DNA of 6,474 nt, from positions 1-6,474 of the forward strand of contig JAFZRK010000068.1 in assembly GCA_017619905.1 (NCBI GenBank). Reading direction: 5' to 3'. This DNA comes from Bacillota bacterium. Lineage in GTDB: Bacteria; Bacillota; Clostridia; Peptostreptococcales; Anaerovoracaceae. Shown piece after piece: positions 1 through 5,176 of this stretch (the first letter of the stretch is position 1; every line of letters begins with the position of its first letter). The position numbers and the translations under genes are program-made. Below the pieces are notes generated by a model. It saw only the letters and a program-made list of their open reading frames with translations, did no database searches and had not been told where the DNA came from.

Positions 1-192
1 AGCAAAGACGGTCCCGTAAACTGGGGGCACTGCGGAATTTCTCTCGGAGACGGGAAGGTCATTCACGCATGGGACGTGGTCAGGATCGACGGTTATACGG
101 AGATCGAACGTTTGACGGCACCGACCGGCGATCATCCGAAGTATCTCGGCTGGGTGCCGCTTGACCGGGTGTTGGCGCAAAAGCCGGAATAA
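1..192 (+). CDS. NlpC/P60 (C40) family peptidase, C-terminal fragment
   Basis: This is the last 63 codons of a gene that begins before the window. The NlpC/P60 family are papain-like cysteine peptidases that usually cut D-Glu to diamino-acid bonds in peptidoglycan peptides, although single-domain members of this kind may act on other amide bonds. Visible here is the catalytic-histidine strand GHCGISLGDGKVIHAW: His at fragment residue 10 fits the catalytic base and His22 the third polar residue. It is followed by a short tail containing LGWVPLDRVL, which fits the usual end of a compact single-domain member. The catalytic cysteine and any signal peptide would lie upstream and cannot be judged. 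The frame ends in TAA. A 57-bp gap without an evident terminator separates it from the next gene. The family call is confident; the substrate is unknown. Confidence 0.85.
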   Translation, partial: SKDGPVNWGHCGISLGDGKVIHAWDVVRIDGYTEIERLTAPTGDHPKYLGWVPLDRVLAQKPE

Positions 193-237
193 AGAGTTTT
201 AAGGTAAACGAAAATGGCGTTAGCAGATCACATATTT

Positions 238-242
238 GGAGG
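238..242 (+). promoter_or_regulatory. Ribosome binding site deciding the start of the ABM-like gene
   Basis: GGAGG lies 7 nt before the ATG at 250. An in-frame ATG at 214 has only a weaker AAGG (201-204) before it, and would add 12 residues unlike the usual beginning of the family, so the start at 250 is chosen. Confidence 0.75.
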
Positions 243-249
243 ACGCATA

Positions 250-594
250 ATGAATAATACCTTTATTGAGATGAAACTCTTTCAGGTAAAGCCCGACAGA
301 CTCGGGCAATTTGAAGCAAAGCTCGGGGAAATGTCCGCGGATCAGCTTAAGTGCGAAGGATGCATCTCTCTTAAGTATTTCAAGCGATTCTATACCATAG
401 ACGGGATCGAGCTTGGCGAGCCGCCGAGAGAGCTGACCAGGATGGTAAAGTTCGTGAAGTACTACTCATTCTGGGAGTTCGACACAAAAGAAAACTATGG
501 CAGGGCAATAAAGTTCTTTTTCGAGAACTACAATAAAGATCTGCAAAAACTGCTGATCGCGCCGTTTGATATTAATTTGGGATATTCTGTTTAG
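250..594 (+). CDS. Antibiotic biosynthesis monooxygenase (ABM)-like small protein
   Basis: This encodes a 114-residue protein of the dimeric alpha/beta-barrel (ferredoxin-like) type that includes ABM-domain monooxygenases. The first strand (TFIEMKLFQVKPDRLGQFE, residues 4-22), the Cys-containing centre (CEGCISLKYFKRFYTI, 35-50) and the strand KYYSFWEFDTKENYGRA (70-86) resemble that fold: a beta strand, a helix that ends in a short x-G-C-x turn, then an aromatic strand followed by a helix. Family members oxidise quinone-like or haem substrates without metal, or serve only as binding proteins; no substrate can be deduced here. There is no signal peptide or membrane segment, so a cytoplasmic location is inferred. 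The stop TAG forms part of the AGGAG that serves the next start (593-597), so the following GNAT remnant was once co-translated with it. The family call is moderate and the specific function is unknown. Confidence 0.65.
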   Translation: MNNTFIEMKLFQVKPDRLGQFEAKLGEMSADQLKCEGCISLKYFKRFYTIDGIELGEPPRELTRMVKFVKYYSFWEFDTKENYGRAIKFFFENYNKDLQKLLIAPFDINLGYSV

Positions 595-605
595 GAGTAC
601 GGAGA

Positions 606-799
606 ATGAGAGCAACGAAAAAAGACGCGGAAGCGCTTGCGGGACTGGTAAAGACAGTCTGGTCCGAGCATGCCGAAGCTGTGAAACAAGCCCTGTCGGA
701 TATAATGCCGCATCGGCAAAGCTTCTTGAACGTCTGGGATTTGAATACATCGAGACCGTTGACGACTCATATAAAGACGATGCCGACGGGAACCCCATC
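606..799 (+). pseudogene. Remnant of GNAT acetyltransferase gene(s), internal deletion with frame change
   Basis: A well-spaced AGGAG (593-597) precedes ATG 606, which opens a frame beginning MRATKKDAEALAGLVKTVW. This is a convincing GNAT amino terminus (first beta strand and helix). That frame loses sense by about 690 and stops at TGA 801-803. From about 698 a different frame, two bases ahead, encodes NAASAKLLERLGFEYIE, the characteristic last helix and strand of a RimJ/RimL-type GNAT domain, ending near SKVYKLT at about 829. The acetyl-CoA-binding core (motif A) that should lie between is absent, so some 80-100 residues appear to be missing. Either one gene lost its middle, or two neighbouring GNAT genes were joined by a deletion. 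The amino terminus is not of the usual RimJ type, which favours joining of two genes. Reading through from the TTG at 566 is possible but has no ribosome binding site and gives a non-GNAT start. Confidence 0.65.
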
Positions 800-1309
800 A
801 TGATCAGATCCAAGGTATACAAACTGACTGCCGGGACCGCGGTTCAGGATGATCATGCGGAACACTATACTTATCTTGCACTGAGAGACAGACCGGAGCT
901 GAAAAACGCCGCGGCGGAATGGTTCCACAGCAAATGGGGCGTTCCGGAAGAGGCCTATCTCGAATGCATGGATTCATATCTCAGTCTGGAAACTGAATAC
1001 GGGTGGTATCTCTGTCTGGACGGCGAAAGGATCGTCGGCGGGCTGGGCGTAATTGAAAACGACTTTCATGACAGGAAGGATATGTCGCCGAACGTCTGCG
1101 CGGTGTTTACTGAAGAAGACTGCCGCTGCAGGGGAATCGCCGGCCGGCTGCTGAACATGGCCGTAGAGGATCTGCGCGCCAAAGGAATCTCGCCTGTCTA
1201 TCTGGTCACAGACCATACCGGCTTCTATGAGAGATACGGATGGGAGTTTCTGTGCATGGTCCAGGGAGACGGCGAACCGGACATGACCCGGATGTACGTT
1301 CACCGGTAA
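800..1309 (+). CDS. GNAT family N-acetyltransferase (complete domain after a remnant)
   Basis: This is a 169-residue reading from ATG 800; the frame is also open upstream into the preceding RimJ-type remnant. Residues 1-10 are the end of that remnant, 11-22 a linker, and about 23-169 one complete GNAT domain. The acetyl-CoA pyrophosphate-binding motif A is RCRGIAGRLL (R109-x-x-G112-x-A114), preceded by the strand PNVCAVFTEED, and motif B is TGFYERYGWEF (140-150). It should transfer acetyl from acetyl-CoA to an amine; the acceptor is unknown. The start is uncertain. ATG 800 overlaps the TGA (801-803) of the upstream broken frame as ATGA, and no good Shine-Dalgarno sequence precedes it, so translation would rely on coupling to ATG 606. 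In an intact ancestor this domain was probably the second half of a tandem-GNAT fusion. Whether it is still made is open. Confidence 0.6.
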   Translation: MIRSKVYKLTAGTAVQDDHAEHYTYLALRDRPELKNAAAEWFHSKWGVPEEAYLECMDSYLSLETEYGWYLCLDGERIVGGLGVIENDFHDRKDMSPNVCAVFTEEDCRCRGIAGRLLNMAVEDLRAKGISPVYLVTDHTGFYERYGWEFLCMVQGDGEPDMTRMYVHR

Positions 1310-1405
1310 TTGGTTAGTAAAGAAAGAGAGATGGATCAGTTGCTTGAAACAGTCATGCCCGCAGTGGAAGATCTGTAAAAGAGCAAGCATAACAGAGGTT
1401 ACAGA
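1310..1405 (+). other. Spacer with a short relict reading frame
   Basis: Directly after the GNAT stop the same frame stays open to TAA 1376-1378 and contains ATG 1331 followed by codons for DQLLETVMPAVEDL. The amphipathic helix-like text looks like the end of a lost protein rather than a functional peptide, since ATG 1331 has only a purine-rich AGAGAG before it. No promoter or terminator is convincing. AGAGG at 1394-1398 is the ribosome binding site of the following flavodoxin gene. Confidence 0.3.
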
Positions 1406-1846
1406 ATGAAGACATGCATCGTATATTATTCCAAGCACCACGGCAACACGAAGAAACTGGTAGATGCCATCGCCGGCGCCGACGGTTCCGTGACGCTGAT
1501 AGATGTGACCGAGCACCCGGACGCCGACCTGTCGGCCTTCGACCGTATCGGCATTGCTTCCGGCATATATTTCAGCTCGTTCGCAGCGCAGATCGTCGCC
1601 TTTGCCGACGCGCGTCTGCCGGAGAACAGGAACGTGTTCTATATCTACACCCACGGGGCGCCGGTCGGCGGTTTTCTGAAAGGCATCCGCTCGGTCGTGA
1701 AGAAGAAGCACTGCCGCGAGCTCGGCAAATACCACTGTTTGGGCTTCGACACCTTCGGCCCCTTCGGAAAGATCGGCGGCATCGCAAAGGGCCACCCGAC
1801 GGAGAAAGAGATCGCCGGGGCCGTCAGGTTTTATAAAGAATTGTAA
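1406..1846 (+). CDS. Flavodoxin family protein (Flavodoxin_3-like)
   Basis: This encodes a 146-residue cytoplasmic flavodoxin-fold protein. The FMN phosphate-binding loop follows the first strand as CIVYYSKHHGNTKKL (S9-K-H-H-G-N-T15). The second strand and loop IGIASGIYFSSF (48-59) and the third FYIYTHGAPVGGFL (78-91) would flank the isoalloxazine ring. The C-terminal text GFDTFGPFGKIGGIAKGHP (113-131) is typical of the clostridial Flavodoxin_3 type and not of classical electron-carrier flavodoxins. It probably binds FMN and shuttles or transfers electrons; the partner is unknown. AGAGG lies 7 nt before the ATG. The GC content is higher than in the neighbours: 38 of 60 bases at 1501-1560 and 40 of 60 at 1741-1800, against 22 of 60 at 241-300 and 23 of 60 at 3301-3360. 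The G/C-rich third codon positions keep other frames open, which may reflect separate acquisition. Confidence 0.88.
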   Translation: MKTCIVYYSKHHGNTKKLVDAIAGADGSVTLIDVTEHPDADLSAFDRIGIASGIYFSSFAAQIVAFADARLPENRNVFYIYTHGAPVGGFLKGIRSVVKKKHCRELGKYHCLGFDTFGPFGKIGGIAKGHPTEKEIAGAVRFYKEL

Positions 1847-1863
1847 ATGCTTACCGGCATTTA
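1844..1863 (+). other. Inverted repeat between flavodoxin and hydrolase genes
   Basis: TAAATGC (1844-1850) and GCATTTA (1857-1863) are perfect complements around a 6-nt loop, TTACCG. The stem is AT-rich, with 2 of 7 pairs G-C, and has no T run after it, so it is not a good terminator. It ends just before the GGAGG (1865-1869) of the next gene and could modestly affect that initiation. It may equally be chance. Confidence 0.3.
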
Positions 1864-1878
1864 TGGAGGATAGTTATC

Positions 1879-3246
1879 ATGGATAAAAAAACAATGATGG
1901 AAGACCTTGCCCGCAAGGCATATGAAAAGGGCGAGTTCAACGGTACGTGGCTCTACGCGGAGAATGGAGGGATCGTAAGCAAGGGAGCTTTCGGCTTCCG
2001 CGACGCTGAAAGACAGCTGCCGATGACGGAGGACAGCATCTTCGAGATGGCCTCAATTACAAAGATGTTCACGGCTGCGGCGGTAATGCTCCTTGTCAGA
2101 GAGGGGAAGCTGGGCCTTGATGACGAATACAGGAAGTATTTCCCGGAATACCCTTATGAGGGTGTTACGCTCCGGCATCTTCTGACCCATACTAGCGGAA
2201 TGCCGGACTTTGACGTTGAGGATCTGGTCGGCCCAGTCCTTGACGAGGAAAACAGGATCCCGGCTAACAGTGAGATCATCGATCTGGTCCTGAAAAGCGG
2301 GGAGGGCCCCGCATGCGCCCCGGGCGAAACGTTCGAATACACCGACATCGGATACATGCTCCTGGCCAATGCGGTCGAAAGGGCCTCCGGAATGAAGTTC
2401 GAAGAATTCATGAAAAAGAATGTATTCGAGCCGGCGGGCATGAAGGACAGCGGCATTTACCACACCCGCAGGGACGGGAGGCCTTCCGACCGCTTTACCC
2501 GCAATATGGTGCCGGAGGACGGCGGATACGTTCCTTCGGATCTGTCAAAACTCGCTGCAAGATACGTTGTCGGTTCGGACGGCATGAACGGCTGCGACTA
2601 TCTGTACACGACTATATTCGACATGCTCGCCTGGGACAGGGCGCTGCGCGAAGAAAGGGTGCTGACTCTTGAAGAGCAGAAGCTCATGTATACGCCTGTA
2701 AAGCTGAACAGCGGTGAAGAGTACATCGACGAGGACGATGAAGGATACGGTTTCGGCTGGTGCATCAGCAGCCATCCCGAGCTTGGACTGGTCGTCAGCC
2801 ATTCGGGAGGCATGCCGGGACTGGAAACGTGGTTCGAGCGTTATGTCGACGCAGACCGTGTGCTCGTGCTGCTCTGCTGCCGCGGTTATTCCGACATAAG
2901 AACGTTCGCTGGCTTCTGGGACGGCATGATGGCGATCGCCGAAGACGAGGAGCCCGAACCCATCGTCTCCATCGAGGATATTGCGCTCATGGCTCCCGAC
3001 AAGTCGATGTGGGAGAGCTTCTGCGGAAAATACGAGCATCCGGAGGACTCCGATTTTATTATCGACGAGGTATTCATGAAGGACGGCGAGCTTCATGCCA
3101 ACGCCATAGACGAAGACGGCGACGAAATGAGCTTCCGGCTGTATCCCATCGGCGAGAACGAATTCGGACGGAAAGGGGGCTTCCTTAAGCTGACTTTCGG
3201 CGACGGATGCCTCATGTTCGACGATATTACCTGTAAAAAACTATAA
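1879..3246 (+). CDS. Class C beta-lactamase-like serine hydrolase
   Basis: This encodes a 455-residue member of the beta-lactamase/penicillin-binding-protein-like family (AmpC/EstB fold). The nucleophile motif SxxK is S59-I-T-K62 in MASITKMFTAAAVMLL. The second motif is Y154-T-D in FEYTDIGYMLL, where many relatives have Y-x-N. The third is HSGG (308-311), replacing KTG of true class C enzymes. LLTHTSGMPDF (101-111) is a further family signature. Residues from about 370 to 455 form an acidic, beta-rich tail like the lipocalin-type C-terminal domain seen in many such hydrolases. There is no signal peptide or lipobox and there are adjacent cysteines at 333-334, so it is probably cytoplasmic and more likely an esterase, amidase or peptidase than a secreted beta-lactamase. 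GGAGG (1865-1869) sits 9 nt before ATG. It follows the flavodoxin gene by 32 bp. The family is sure; the substrate is not. Confidence 0.9.
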   Translation: MDKKTMMEDLARKAYEKGEFNGTWLYAENGGIVSKGAFGFRDAERQLPMTEDSIFEMASITKMFTAAAVMLLVREGKLGLDDEYRKYFPEYPYEGVTLRHLLTHTSGMPDFDVEDLVGPVLDEENRIPANSEIIDLVLKSGEGPACAPGETFEYTDIGYMLLANAVERASGMKFEEFMKKNVFEPAGMKDSGIYHTRRDGRPSDRFTRNMVPEDGGYVPSDLSKLAARYVVGSDGMNGCDYLYTTIFDMLAWDRALREERVLTLEEQKLMYTPVKLNSGEEYIDEDDEGYGFGWCISSHPELGLVVSHSGGMPGLETWFERYVDADRVLVLLCCRGYSDIRTFAGFWDGMMAIAEDEEPEPIVSIEDIALMAPDKSMWESFCGKYEHPEDSDFIIDEVFMKDGELHANAIDEDGDEMSFRLYPIGENEFGRKGGFLKLTFGDGCLMFDDITCKKL

Positions 3247-3249
3247 TTA

Positions 3250-3272
3250 ACAGAATATTGATTCTGTCTTTT
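3250..3272 (+). terminator. Possible weak terminator or operator (inverted repeat)
   Basis: ACAGAAT (3250-3256) and ATTCTGT (3261-3267) form a perfect 7-bp stem with a 4-nt loop, ATTG, followed by CTTTT. It lies 3 bp after the hydrolase stop. The stem has only two G-C pairs and the T run is short, so as a Rho-independent terminator it would be weak. The same dyad could instead be a protein-binding site ahead of the BltD-like acetyltransferase gene. Confidence 0.35.
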
Positions 3273-3278
3273 AAAGGA
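3273..3278 (+). promoter_or_regulatory. Ribosome binding site deciding the BltD-like GNAT start
   Basis: AAAGGA lies 6 nt before ATG 3285. An earlier in-frame TTG at 3258 falls inside the loop of the inverted repeat and lacks a ribosome binding site, so the ATG is preferred. Confidence 0.7.
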
Positions 3279-3284
3279 CGCAAA

Positions 3285-3821
3285 ATGAGAAAACCAAAGA
3301 TCTACCTGGAAAAGGTGACTGAAGATAACGTTGAAGCCATAGTAAAACTTAACGTTTCGAAGGAACAGAGAAAATACGTCGCAAGCAACAACTGGAGCTT
3401 GATAGACGCGTATCTGTCCCTGGCGGAAGGGGAGCCTGTGTTTCCCTTCGGGATCTACAACGGCAAGACCCTGGTCGGTTTCATAATGATCGGTTACGAT
3501 AACGACTGGACGGGCTACGAGAGAGACGCGTGGCTCAACAGTGACAGCTATCGGTTCTATAAGGACAAATACTATTACTATGTCTGGCGTTTCATGATAG
3601 ACAAGAGGTTCCAGGGCCGCGGATACGGAAGAGAAGCGCTGAAGCATGCGATAGAGTTCATGCGGACGTTTCCGTGCGGCAAAGCGGAATACTGTGTGCT
3701 GTCTTATGAGCCGACGAACGAAGCGGCCAGGAGATTCTACGGTTCTTTCGGCTTTAAGGAACTCAACGAGCCGGGGTATTATGAAGAAGACGACGAGATC
3801 TCCGCGGTGATGAAGCTTTAA
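3285..3821 (+). CDS. GNAT acetyltransferase, BltD/spermidine-acetyltransferase-like
   Basis: This encodes a 178-residue single-domain GNAT enzyme. The core strand and motif A read WRFMIDKRFQGRGYGREAL (101-119), with the acetyl-CoA loop Q110-G-R-G-Y-G115. Motif B is SYEPTNEAARRFYGSFGF (140-157). The combination of an N-terminal helix ending in VSKEQRKYVASN (24-35), the WRFMID strand and the SYEP motif is typical of BltD and related diamine/spermidine N-acetyltransferases. Acetylation of polyamines or similar small amines is therefore a reasonable guess, not shown by sequence alone. A Tyr-rich insert (FYKDKYYYYVW, 91-101) precedes the core strand and is slightly unusual. The protein is cytoplasmic. 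The cyclase gene starts only 4 bp after its stop, implying a shared transcript. Confidence 0.85.
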   Translation: MRKPKIYLEKVTEDNVEAIVKLNVSKEQRKYVASNNWSLIDAYLSLAEGEPVFPFGIYNGKTLVGFIMIGYDNDWTGYERDAWLNSDSYRFYKDKYYYYVWRFMIDKRFQGRGYGREALKHAIEFMRTFPCGKAEYCVLSYEPTNEAARRFYGSFGFKELNEPGYYEEDDEISAVMKL

Positions 3822-3825
3822 GGCA

Positions 3826-4425
3826 ATGAAGATCTACGATATTTCGCAGGAAGTGTTCAGCTGCCGGGTGTATCCGGGCGACCCTGCGCCGGAAAGGCAG
3901 CTGCTCAGCTCAATTAAAGAAGGCGGCCTGTATAACCTTACGGCCTTCAGCATGTGCGCGCACAATGGCACGCATATAGACGCTCCGTTCCATTTTATTG
4001 AGGACGGAAAGACCGTGGATGCCCTGGAGCTGGAAGCGTTTGTGGGACCGTCCTTTGTTGCTGAGCATAAAGGGATAGTCTCCGCAGACGATGCCGCGGA
4101 AATGCTGAAAAAAGCAAAGGAGCAGGACCCGGAGGCGGCTAAGCGGCTCCTTATAAAGGGGGATGCCGTAGTCTCCTCGGAAGCTGCAAAGGTGTTTGCT
4201 TCCTCGGGGGTACTGCTGCTGGGAAACGAGTCTCAGACTGTCGGTCCGGAAGATGAGCCGATGGAAGTGCATCTAATAATGCTTGAAGCCGGCGTCGTTC
4301 TGCTTGAAGGCATATGCCTGGCGGGGGTCCAGGAGGGCGTTTACTTATTGAACGCGGCGCCGCTGAACCTGTCCGGCGCGGACGGTTCGCCTTGCAGAGC
4401 GATACTGATCGATACCGGAAGATAA
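3826..4425 (+). CDS. Cyclase / kynurenine formamidase-like metal-dependent hydrolase
   Basis: This encodes a 199-residue protein of the cyclase family (PF04199) that includes the bacterial kynurenine formamidase KynB. The signature is HNGTHIDAPFHF: H46, H50 and D52 fit the metal ligands and H56 the catalytic base. Two further ligands of KynB, a His and a Glu twelve residues apart, have exact counterparts in H149 and E161. The predicted reaction is hydrolysis of an amide or lactone-like bond at a divalent-metal centre in the cytoplasm. No tryptophan-catabolism gene is adjacent, so N-formylkynurenine is only one possible substrate; polyketide-type or other amides are alternatives. ATG 3826 has only AAGG (3820-3823), overlapping the upstream stop and spaced just 2 nt, so initiation probably depends on coupling to the acetyltransferase gene. 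The length is normal for the family. Confidence 0.87.
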   Translation: MKIYDISQEVFSCRVYPGDPAPERQLLSSIKEGGLYNLTAFSMCAHNGTHIDAPFHFIEDGKTVDALELEAFVGPSFVAEHKGIVSADDAAEMLKKAKEQDPEAAKRLLIKGDAVVSSEAAKVFASSGVLLLGNESQTVGPEDEPMEVHLIMLEAGVVLLEGICLAGVQEGVYLLNAAPLNLSGADGSPCRAILIDTGR

Positions 4426-4480
4426 GGTCCCGGGCATACGGATCGTAAGTTGACAGCAACATAGAAGACGGAGGCAAACG
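4426..4480 (+). promoter_or_regulatory. Intergenic spacer carrying the AlkD-like gene's ribosome binding site
   Basis: GGAGG at 4470-4474 stands 6 nt before ATG 4481, a strong site. TTGACA at 4450-4455 matches a -35 box but no -10 hexamer lies 16-18 nt after it, so I do not call a promoter. No hairpin with a T run is seen, so transcription may continue from the cyclase gene. Confidence 0.5.
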
Positions 4481-5152
4481 ATGATTCTATACGACCGCCT
4501 TATAGAAGTGAAAGACGATGCGTACCGGGAGTTTCAGGCAAAGCTTGTGCCGAATATCCCGCCGGAGACCATACTCGGCGTCAGAACGCCGGATATGAGG
4601 AGGATCGCCAAAGAGGTCTTCGCGAGTCACGACAGGGACGCGTTCCTCAGCGACCTGCCTCACAGGTACTACGAGGAGAACCTTGTCCATTTCTTTGTGA
4701 TATCGATGATAAAAAACTTTGACGAGTGCATCGGTGCCGTGGAAGTGTTCCTGCCGTACGTCGACTGCTGGCCCGTGTCGGATCAGGCGACACCTAAAGC
4801 GTTCAGGAAGAACCACGAAAAGCTGCTGCCTTACATCAGAAAGTGGATCGCTTCGGACCACGTGTATACCGCCAGATTCGGAATGCGCATGCTGATGAAC
4901 GAGTTCCTGGGCGACGACTTCCGTCCGGAGTATCCGGAACTTGTAGCGAACAAGAAGGGCGACGACTACTATCTTAAGATGATGGCAGCATGGTACTTTG
5001 CCACGGCGCTCGCGAAGAATTACGACGAGACCGTTACGTATTTCGAAGAACACCGTCTGGACGAATGGGTGCACAGGAAAGCCATTCAGAAAGCCGTGGA
5101 AAGCTACAGGGTCACCGAGGAACATAAGGAATATCTTAAGACGCTCAGATGA
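4481..5152 (+). CDS. DNA alkylation repair protein, AlkD-like glycosylase
   Basis: This encodes a 223-residue all-helical HEAT-like-repeat protein of the AlkD family (PF08713). AlkD enzymes remove positively charged N3- and N7-alkylpurines, and bulky adducts of some antibiotics, from DNA without flipping the base. The residues important in Bacillus cereus AlkD (W109, D113, R148, W187) have counterparts in W97 and D101 (CWPVSDQ), R132 (TARFGMRML) and W171 (MMAAWYFATAL). The spacings W-to-D (4) and R-to-W (39) are identical. LGVRTPDMRRIAKEV (32-46) is the usual N-terminal helix region. The protein should be cytoplasmic, acting on DNA. It starts from a good GGAGG. The methyltransferase gene follows within 25 bp, so both are likely on one transcript. 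The family and likely activity are well supported; the lesion range is not. Confidence 0.9.
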   Translation: MILYDRLIEVKDDAYREFQAKLVPNIPPETILGVRTPDMRRIAKEVFASHDRDAFLSDLPHRYYEENLVHFFVISMIKNFDECIGAVEVFLPYVDCWPVSDQATPKAFRKNHEKLLPYIRKWIASDHVYTARFGMRMLMNEFLGDDFRPEYPELVANKKGDDYYLKMMAAWYFATALAKNYDETVTYFEEHRLDEWVHRKAIQKAVESYRVTEEHKEYLKTLR

Positions 5153-5163
5153 ACAGAGCGTAT

Positions 5164-5167
5164 GGAG
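5164..5167 (+). promoter_or_regulatory. Ribosome binding site for the methyltransferase start
   Basis: GGAG (within GGAGAAG 5164-5170) is 9 nt before ATG 5177. The in-frame ATG at 5162 overlaps this site and has no comparable purine block at the right distance, so 5177 is preferred; using 5162 would add five residues. Confidence 0.55.
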
Positions 5168-5176
5168 AAGAATACT

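Noticed and set aside
214..249. Upstream ATG start for the ABM-like gene
   Set aside because: It has a weaker ribosome binding site than ATG 250, and the extra residues do not resemble the family's N-terminus.
566..605. TTG start giving a continuous frame through both GNAT segments
   Set aside because: It overlaps the end of the ABM-like gene, has no ribosome binding site, and the first 40 or so residues bear no resemblance to a GNAT domain.
974..1795. Long open frame of 273 codons on the minus strand
   Set aside because: It lies antisense to the GNAT domain and the flavodoxin, both of which have clear motifs. Its translation has no recognisable domain and no good ribosome binding site.
1414..1836. 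Second open frame of 140 codons on the plus strand inside the flavodoxin gene
   Set aside because: The translation is very rich in arginine and lacks structure, as expected from an out-of-frame reading of a gene with G/C-rich third codon positions.
2545..3096. Open frame of 183 codons on the minus strand
   Set aside because: It is antisense to the serine hydrolase, whose motifs are intact across this interval.
4450..4455. TTGACA resembling a -35 promoter element
   Set aside because: No -10-like hexamer occurs at a 16-18 nt spacing; the downstream sequence is the purine-rich ribosome binding site.
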